Positions 54,585 to 58,779 of a stretch of 58,779 bases of DNA are shown piece after piece. This stretch comes from Micromonospora sp. HK10 (GTDB lineage: Bacteria; Actinomycetota; Actinomycetes; Mycobacteriales; Micromonosporaceae): NCBI RefSeq assembly GCF_000982955.1, contig NZ_KQ058874.1:1-58779 (forward strand). The letters are read 5' to 3'. The notes beneath the pieces were generated by a model. That model searched no databases. It worked only from the letters and a program-made list of their open reading frames with translations, and was not told where the DNA came from. A program made the position numbers and the translations under genes. The stretch's first letter is position 1; every line of letters begins with the position of its first letter.

Positions 54585-56883
54585 AGATCGCCTCCACCAG
54601 CCACTGGCCGCCCCCTACCGCGAGCAGTAGGGCTGCGCCGTCGGCCAGGGAGACCTGGAACCGGGCCCGACGGCGTGCCTCGCCCGGCGCCCACCAGCGC
54701 TCGTCCACCGGCCACGGGCCGGCCCAGCCGACGATCTCGGTTGGCCGGCCGGCGCCGACGGTCAGCCGCGCGGGCGGGGCGCTCACCGCCAGCCGGGCAC
54801 TCACCACGACCGGCTCCCCGGCGGCGTCGTGCACGGTGGCGAGGATCGGGGTGGGCAGCACCACGGCCGGCGCGGGCGGCGGCATCCGCCCCGGCCACGG
54901 CGGATCGACCGGTGTCCCGGTGGACCGCACCCCACCGGTCCGCCCACCACCACCGGTCCGCCCACCACCGCGGCCGACCCGCTCACCACCCCCGACCCGC
55001 TCACCGCGACCGGCCCGCTCACCGCCGCCGACCCAGCCACCACCCCCGACCCGCTCATTGCCGCCGACCCGCTCACCGCCGGACGCGCCGCCGCCCGCTC
55101 GCAGCGCGCCGTCCGTCCTGGCCACACCACCCGACCCAGCCACGCCACCCGACCCAGCCACGCCACCCGACCGCGCCACCCCACCCGACCGCGTCACCCC
55201 TGACCCGGCCGGACGGCCCACCCCCGCCACGCCGCCCGTCGCGGCCACGGGTGCTGCGCTCGGGATGCGGCAAGTCGGGCCTTCCGTAGCGGGAAAAGCC
55301 ACGGTTTGCGTCCATCCTGTGTGGATCAAGGGCTGCCTGCCGGGCCTGGTCGACTCCGGCCCTTCCGGCAGGGCCGTCTCGGCCACCGAGGCCGAGGACG
55401 CCGCTGAGGCCGGGGACACCGCCGAGGGCAGGGACACGGGAGACGCCGCCGAGGCGGGGGACACCACCGAGGGCAGGGACGCCGGGGGCGCCACCGGAGC
55501 CCGGGACACCACCGAGGGCGGGACAGCCGGGACATCCGGAACAGCCAGGACCGCAGGGACCGCCGAAACCCCCGGATCCGCCGGGACAGCCAGGGCCGCG
55601 GGCGGGACCGCCGGGACAGCCGGGACAGCCGGGACGGGCGGGACGGGTGGGCCGGGGCGGGCGGGGCGGCGTTCGTCACCCCAGGGGACCAGGCGTACCT
55701 GGTCGGCCGGGGAACGGCCGCCGCCGAGCACGGCGGTGACCACCGCCTCAGGGCCGAGGATGCCCTGCACCCGGCTCAATGCGCGGTGCGCCCGCTCCCG
55801 CTCCTCGCCGGTCTCCCCCCACAACCCGGACTGCAGGCCGGCCTGGGCGAGCACCCCGTCCGGCACCAGCCGCAGCCGGATGATGCCGGCGGTGGGCCGG
55901 GCCGGGCGGGCGCCGCCCCGACCGTTGCTGCCGGAGAGCCAGCCGTCCAGCTGCCAGCGCACCCGGTCGGCGATGGCCGCGGCGGTGAGCAGACCGTCGT
56001 GCCGCCAGACCCGGTGCAGTTCCTGGCCGTGCGCGGTGACCGCCTCGATGCCGAGCCGGGTGCAGGCCAGCCCGTACGCGGCGAGCCGCTCGTGCAGTTG
56101 CTCGGCCAGGGTGCGGGCGGCGAACGCCGCGGCGTCGACCCGGTCGACCGGGTCGTCGTAGTCGGCGGTGACGGTCAGGTCGGCCGGCGGTTGCCGGACC
56201 GCGAGCGGCCGGTGGTCCCGGCCGGCGGCGAGCCGGTGCGCCAGCGCGCCGTCGAACCCGAACCGGGCCAGCACGTCGCCGGCGGGCAGCGCGGCGAACT
56301 CGCCGAGGGTACGCACCCCCAGCCGGCGCAGCAGGTCGGCCAGCGCCGGCCGGCCGAGCGCCTCCACGGGCCGGGTGGCCAGGAACTCCGGGCTCCCACC
56401 GGGCGGCACGATCCGCCCCTCCCGGGCGGCCAGGCCGGCGGCGAAGACCCCGTCGGCGACACCGACCTGGCTCTCCACGGCGCAGGTCTGGGCGACGTGC
56501 TCGACGATCCGCTCGGCCGCCGCCTCCTCCCCGCCGAGATACCGGCTCGGCCCCCGGGCGGCCAGCGCACAGGCGCCGGGGCGGAGCACCTCGACCCCGG
56601 CGGCCACCTCCTCGACGGCCGCCACCACCGGTTCGAACGCCCGGGCGTCCCGGTCTGGGTCGTGGTCGACGACGGTGAGCTGCGGGCAGCGCCCCTGCGC
56701 CTCCCGCCGGCGCAGCCCTCGGCGTACGCCCTCGGCGCGGGCCCGCTCCGAGCAGGCGACCACTCGGTTGGCGTGCAGCACCACGACCGGATCGGTGGCC
56801 GGCACCCCGTCGACGATCTCGGCGGCGAGGACCGGCCAGTCCGGGCACCAGAGCAGCAGGGTCCGCACCGGAGCACCGGTCAT
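54577..56883 (-). CDS. imuB: Mutasome Y-family-like protein ImuB with a large low-complexity insert
   Basis: ImuB is a catalytically inactive Y-family relative that bridges DnaE2 to the beta clamp. The 768 residues have a Y-family-like fold (about 1-400) lacking the catalytic acid triad, a clamp motif QSGLWG at 351-356 (compare QLPLWG in the mycobacterial protein), and an ImuB C-terminal domain (about 670-768, ending GGQWLVEAIYD). Family members are usually near 520-550 residues. Here residues about 405-655 are an insert of VPAVP, SVVSPASAA, GVAGSGG and GGERVG repeats. ATG at 56883 overlaps the imuA stop. Confidence 0.92.
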   Translation of the reverse strand: MTGAPVRTLLLWCPDWPVLAAEIVDGVPATDPVVVLHANRVVACSERARAEGVRRGLRRREAQGRCPQLTVVDHDPDRDARAFEPVVAAVEEVAAGVEVLRPGACALAARGPSRYLGGEEAAAERIVEHVAQTCAVESQVGVADGVFAAGLAAREGRIVPPGGSPEFLATRPVEALGRPALADLLRRLGVRTLGEFAALPAGDVLARFGFDGALAHRLAAGRDHRPLAVRQPPADLTVTADYDDPVDRVDAAAFAARTLAEQLHERLAAYGLACTRLGIEAVTAHGQELHRVWRHDGLLTAAAIADRVRWQLDGWLSGSNGRGGARPARPTAGIIRLRLVPDGVLAQAGLQSGLWGETGEERERAHRALSRVQGILGPEAVVTAVLGGGRSPADQVRLVPWGDERRPARPGPPVPPVPAVPAVPAVPPAALAVPADPGVSAVPAVLAVPDVPAVPPSVVSRAPVAPPASLPSVVSPASAASPVSLPSAVSPASAASSASVAETALPEGPESTRPGRQPLIHTGWTQTVAFPATEGPTCRIPSAAPVAATGGVAGVGRPAGSGVTRSGGVARSGGVAGSGGVAGSGGVARTDGALRAGGGASGGERVGGNERVGGGGWVGGGERAGRGERVGGGERVGRGGGRTGGGGRTGGVRSTGTPVDPPWPGRMPPPAPAVVLPTPILATVHDAAGEPVVVSARLAVSAPPARLTVGAGRPTEIVGWAGPWPVDERWWAPGEARRRARFQVSLADGAALLLAVGGGQWLVEAIYD
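54919..55671 (-). repeat. Repeat-built insert within imuB
   Basis: Covers about 250 codons of mixed short in-frame repeats (9-bp Val-Pro-Ala units, Ser/Ala-Pro units, Gly-Ser-Gly-Val units and Gly-Glu-Arg-Val units). It separates the clamp-motif region from the C-terminal ImuB domain. Confidence 0.85.
55264..55312. repeat. Dispersed repeat, copy B, inside imuB
   Basis: The plus strand tgcggcaagtcggg... aligns ungapped with the minus strand of 5227-5275, matching 32 of 44 positions by hand. Here it is translated as part of the imuB insert (WTQTVAFPATEGPTCRIP region). Confidence 0.6.
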
Positions 56884-57653
56884 GCCGAGCCGACCATGGT
56901 GCGGGACCGGGCGGCCGGGCCGCCCGTCACCACCCGGAACCGTGGCGGCGCAGGGGTGGTGGTGGCAGCCGCGACGCCGCCGGCCGCCCGGGGGATGACC
57001 CGGGTCAGCTCGTCGCTGGGCAGCCAGACCTTGATCTCCTTGGGGCGGGCCGCGGCGCCCCGCCCGCGCGCCGAGACGGTGACCTCCCGCCGCCGCAGCC
57101 GCCCCCGGCCCGCCCCGAGCCCTTCCCAGACCCCGCGCACCACCTGGAGCGTGACGTCCGCGCCGTCCCACCGCCCGTACGGGACGAGCACGCTGCCGCG
57201 CTGCCGGGCCCGGGCGGCCAGCCGGTTGGCGACGGAAGCGGAGACCGTGGTCGGCACGGCGGTGACCACCACGTCGACCCCGTCGATGAGCGCGGCGACG
57301 ACGGTGGGCCACTCCGGGCCGGGGTTCGGCACCAGGGCGAGCCGGTCCAGGGCGATCCCGGCCTCGGCCGCGGCGCCGGCGCCGAAGGTGGGCACGCCGA
57401 CCACGGCACACCAGGAACCGGCCCGGGACGCCTCGGCGAGCAGGGCGAGGATCAGCGACGTGCCCCCGCTGCGTCGGGGCTGCCCGACACCGACCGCGAT
57501 CGTGCTGCCGCGCCGCAGCCCGCGGTGAGGCAGCAGCCCGGTCAGCTCCGGCCGGACGGGCAGCACCCGGTGGCCGCCGGCCGGGTCGGGCGCGCTCGCC
57601 GGGCGCACCAGCTCGGCCAGCGCGGCGGAACCGACCACCATCCGGCCCGCCAT
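56880..57653 (-). CDS. imuA: Mutasome accessory protein ImuA
   Basis: A 257-residue RecA-like protein, actinobacterial ImuA-prime type. The N-terminal MAGRMVVGSAALAELVRP and the core STIAVGVGQPRRSGGTSLILALLAEAS replace a canonical Walker A, as in ImuA relatives. It helps ImuB and DnaE2 in induced mutagenesis. ATG at 57653 with GGGGGTAGG upstream; ATGA overlap with imuB. A strong hairpin separates it from the HEPN gene, so it may also need its own promoter in 57654-57739, where I see no SOS box. Confidence 0.85.
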   Translation of the reverse strand: MAGRMVVGSAALAELVRPASAPDPAGGHRVLPVRPELTGLLPHRGLRRGSTIAVGVGQPRRSGGTSLILALLAEASRAGSWCAVVGVPTFGAGAAAEAGIALDRLALVPNPGPEWPTVVAALIDGVDVVVTAVPTTVSASVANRLAARARQRGSVLVPYGRWDGADVTLQVVRGVWEGLGAGRGRLRRREVTVSARGRGAAARPKEIKVWLPSDELTRVIPRAAGGVAAATTTPAPPRFRVVTGGPAARSRTMVGSA

Positions 57654-57739
57654 CGGACCTACCCCCTGTCGTGTTGCCACGGGTACCGGCCCGTGGGTGG
57701 TGCTGTGTTGCGCTGGTGCGAGCCGCCGCGCTCGGGCGA

Positions 57740-57777
57740 CGTCCGGCCACCCTGGGTCCCGCCATGGTGGCCGGACG
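57740..57777 (-). terminator. Hairpin between the HEPN gene and imuA
   Basis: A perfect 12-bp stem (cgtccggccacc with ggtggccggacg) plus three inner pairs, 7 nt after the HEPN stop codon. It looks like an intercistronic terminator without a T tract. Confidence 0.6.
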
Positions 57778-57784
57778 CCACGAC

Positions 57785-58282
57785 TCAGGCCGCGGCCGCT
57801 CCGGGCACGGCGTCGGACCCGCCGAGCCGGGCCGACCGGTGCAGGCCGTCGAGCGTCGGCTGGTGCGTCAGGCCGAGTGCGGTCTCCACCACGGTCACGA
57901 ACTGTTCGGCGGCGCGGAGCAGGTCGTCGGCCTCCCGGGCGGTGACCACCCGGGGGATGCCGGCTTCGGCGGCGGCCCGCTTGCTCGCCCCGGCGGCGAA
58001 GTAGGTGGCCCACTCGTCCAACTCGGGGGCGACGGCGGCGAGCAGGACCCAGACGCTGGTGATCCGGTTGCGCCGGGTGGGCGCGGGGCGGGCGCGGGCG
58101 GCGAGCAGGGCGGCGGCGGCGCGCAGCGCCGCGAGGTGGGCGGCGGCGTACCGGAGGCCGTCGGGCCGGGTGCGGGCGGCCTCGGCCAGCCCCTGGCGGG
58201 CCACCACGAGCAGTTGGGCGGGGGTGCGGTGCGGCAGCACGTGCGCGGGCACCGTCGGGGCCGGGGCCGGACTGGTCGGCAT
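57785..58282 (-). CDS. SAV_6107-type HEPN-family protein
   Basis: A 165-residue all-helical protein. The HEPN-like pattern is RPDGLRYAAAHLAALRAAAALLAARARP, then PELDEWATYFAAGASKRAAAEAG. It resembles the SAV_6107 HEPN family of actinobacteria, often next to imuA/imuB. HEPN domains can be RNases, but the usual RxxxxH motif is not clear here. ATG at 58282 follows GGAGGAGAG. It lies 330 nt downstream of a LexA-type box, with two large hairpins in the leader. Confidence 0.82.
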   Translation of the reverse strand: MPTSPAPAPTVPAHVLPHRTPAQLLVVARQGLAEAARTRPDGLRYAAAHLAALRAAAALLAARARPAPTRRNRITSVWVLLAAVAPELDEWATYFAAGASKRAAAEAGIPRVVTAREADDLLRAAEQFVTVVETALGLTHQPTLDGLHRSARLGGSDAVPGAAAA

Positions 58283-58388
58283 GGGTCTCTCCTCCGCGTG
58301 GACCGGGGCGGGCGGGCCACCCGGCGGATCGGATCCACCGGCGGGACGCCCGGAGCGGGTGGTGCGGAGGAAGACGCACCGGGTGTGG

Positions 58389-58428
58389 CCGGCCGGGTGT
58401 GGAGCTTCCCCACACCACACCCGGCCGG
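58389..58428. other. Perfect 14-bp hairpin in the HEPN leader
   Basis: ccggccgggtgtgg (58389-58402) and its exact complement (58415-58428), with a 12-nt loop, between the SOS box and the HEPN start. Confidence 0.65.
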
Positions 58429-58442
58429 CGTACCGGCGGGTT

Positions 58443-58481
58443 CGTCGTCCGCCGCCCGGGGGTCGTGGGCGGCGGACGACG
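58443..58481. other. Perfect 15-bp hairpin in the HEPN leader
   Basis: cgtcgtccgccgccc (58443-58457) and its exact complement (58467-58481), with a 9-nt loop. Together with the previous hairpin it makes a highly structured leader of about 300 nt. Confidence 0.65.
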
Positions 58482-58611
58482 ATCCTGCCTTGACGGGACC
58501 GGACTCGCGACTGCCCGGTGCCCCGGTGCGGTCCGCGGAACCGCACCTCCCGGGAGTCGGCGCCGCGAAACACCTCTCCCAGGCGATCGTTGGAACGAGC
58601 GTACGAGTAAA

Positions 58612-58627
58612 TCGAACACTCGTTCTA
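58612..58627 (-). promoter_or_regulatory. LexA (SOS) box
   Basis: TCGAAC-ACTC-GTTCTA on the plus strand matches the actinobacterial LexA site TCGAAC-N4-GTTCGA at all but one base. It sits in an AT-richer promoter region upstream of the HEPN gene, with possible -10 sequences TACGCT or TTACTC at 58598-58610. This should put the HEPN-imuA-imuB-dnaE2 locus under DNA-damage control. Confidence 0.7.
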
Positions 58628-58708
58628 ACTGCTCTGACAGTACACCTCCCCTCCGACGAAAATGCAACGTGTGGCGCGCCGACGGTCGCCGATCGCCGGC
58701 AGGCCGGC

Positions 58709-58766
58709 GGACACGCCGGGCGGCGGTGAAGGACACGCCGGGCGACGGCGGAGGACACGCCGGGAC
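58709..58766. repeat. 22-bp tandem repeat at the right edge
   Basis: About 2.6 copies of a 22-bp unit beginning ggacacgccgggcg (58709, 58731 and 58753). Upstream of the SOS promoter; no gene is seen between 58640 and the window end. Confidence 0.7.
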
Positions 58767-58779
58767 CGACGGACCGGAG

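Noticed and set aside
54176..54600. A plus-strand frame encoding poly-Gly through the hexanucleotide array.
   Set aside because: It runs antisense into imuB, lacks a ribosome-binding site and exists only because the repeat has no stops. The minus-strand frame has better support from its overlaps.

Overview
The window is chromosomal DNA of a very high-GC actinomycete. It most resembles Micromonospora or a close relative (Micromonosporaceae). The reasons are the actinobacterial gene content (DivIVA/Wag31, SepF, DUF3040, an SAV_6107-type HEPN protein, an ImuA-ImuB-DnaE2 mutasome, an AfsR/SARP regulator), many GTG starts, many genes with a TANNNT -10 box 6-8 nt before the start codon, and near-absence of TTA codons. 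Genus is inferred from gene order and style, not from a database search. No rRNA, tRNA, CRISPR array, transposase or integrase was found.

Layout. 1-3.2 kb: hisD-hisC-hisB, minus strand. 3.3-12.7 kb: a LON-domain protein (+), then minus-strand genes for a repeat-rich membrane protein, a ParA/MinD-like ATPase, a dksA-like/lspA/rluD operon, a CPA1-type antiporter and small conserved proteins. 12.7-30.8 kb: the division and cell-wall (dcw) cluster, read on the minus strand from mraZ to divIVA: mraZ-rsmH-ftsL-like-ftsI-murE-murF-mraY-ftsW-murG-murC-ftsQ-ftsZ-yggS-sepF-yggT-divIVA. The usual murD (between mraY and ftsW) and pgeF/ylmD (between ftsZ and yggS) are absent. 31.1-33.8 kb, divergent from mraZ: murT-gatD (lipid II D-Glu amidation) and a TVP38-type membrane protein. 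33.9-38 kb: two secreted-protein genes next to a large SARP regulator. 38-41 kb: leuS behind a leucine leader-peptide attenuator. 41.3-46.1 kb: MoxR-DUF58-transglutaminase operon. 46.4-50.4 kb: DUF3040, dinB, a phosphodiesterase, a methyltransferase and a small protein. 50.4-58.8 kb: a DNA-damage mutagenesis locus reading from a LexA-type SOS box through a HEPN-family gene, imuA, imuB and dnaE2.

How they fit together. The dcw genes make the peptidoglycan precursor (MurC, E, F, MraY, MurG), polymerise it at the septum (FtsW/FtsI) and build the divisome (FtsZ, SepF, FtsQ, DivIVA); MurT/GatD amidates the product. MraZ probably represses the cluster through a triple 10-bp-period box over its own promoter. 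At the right end the SOS-linked translesion genes are unusually repeat-laden. ImuB carries an insert of about 250 residues, DnaE2 has a Gly-rich N-terminal insert, and the imuB-dnaE2 gap holds a hexanucleotide array inside an open frame that overlaps both flanking genes.

The observations I rate highest are the missing murD, the repeat-expanded mutasome with its in-between ORF, the leuS attenuator, the recurrent leaderless promoter layout, the MraZ boxes, and TTA codons in rsmH, yggT and dinB.
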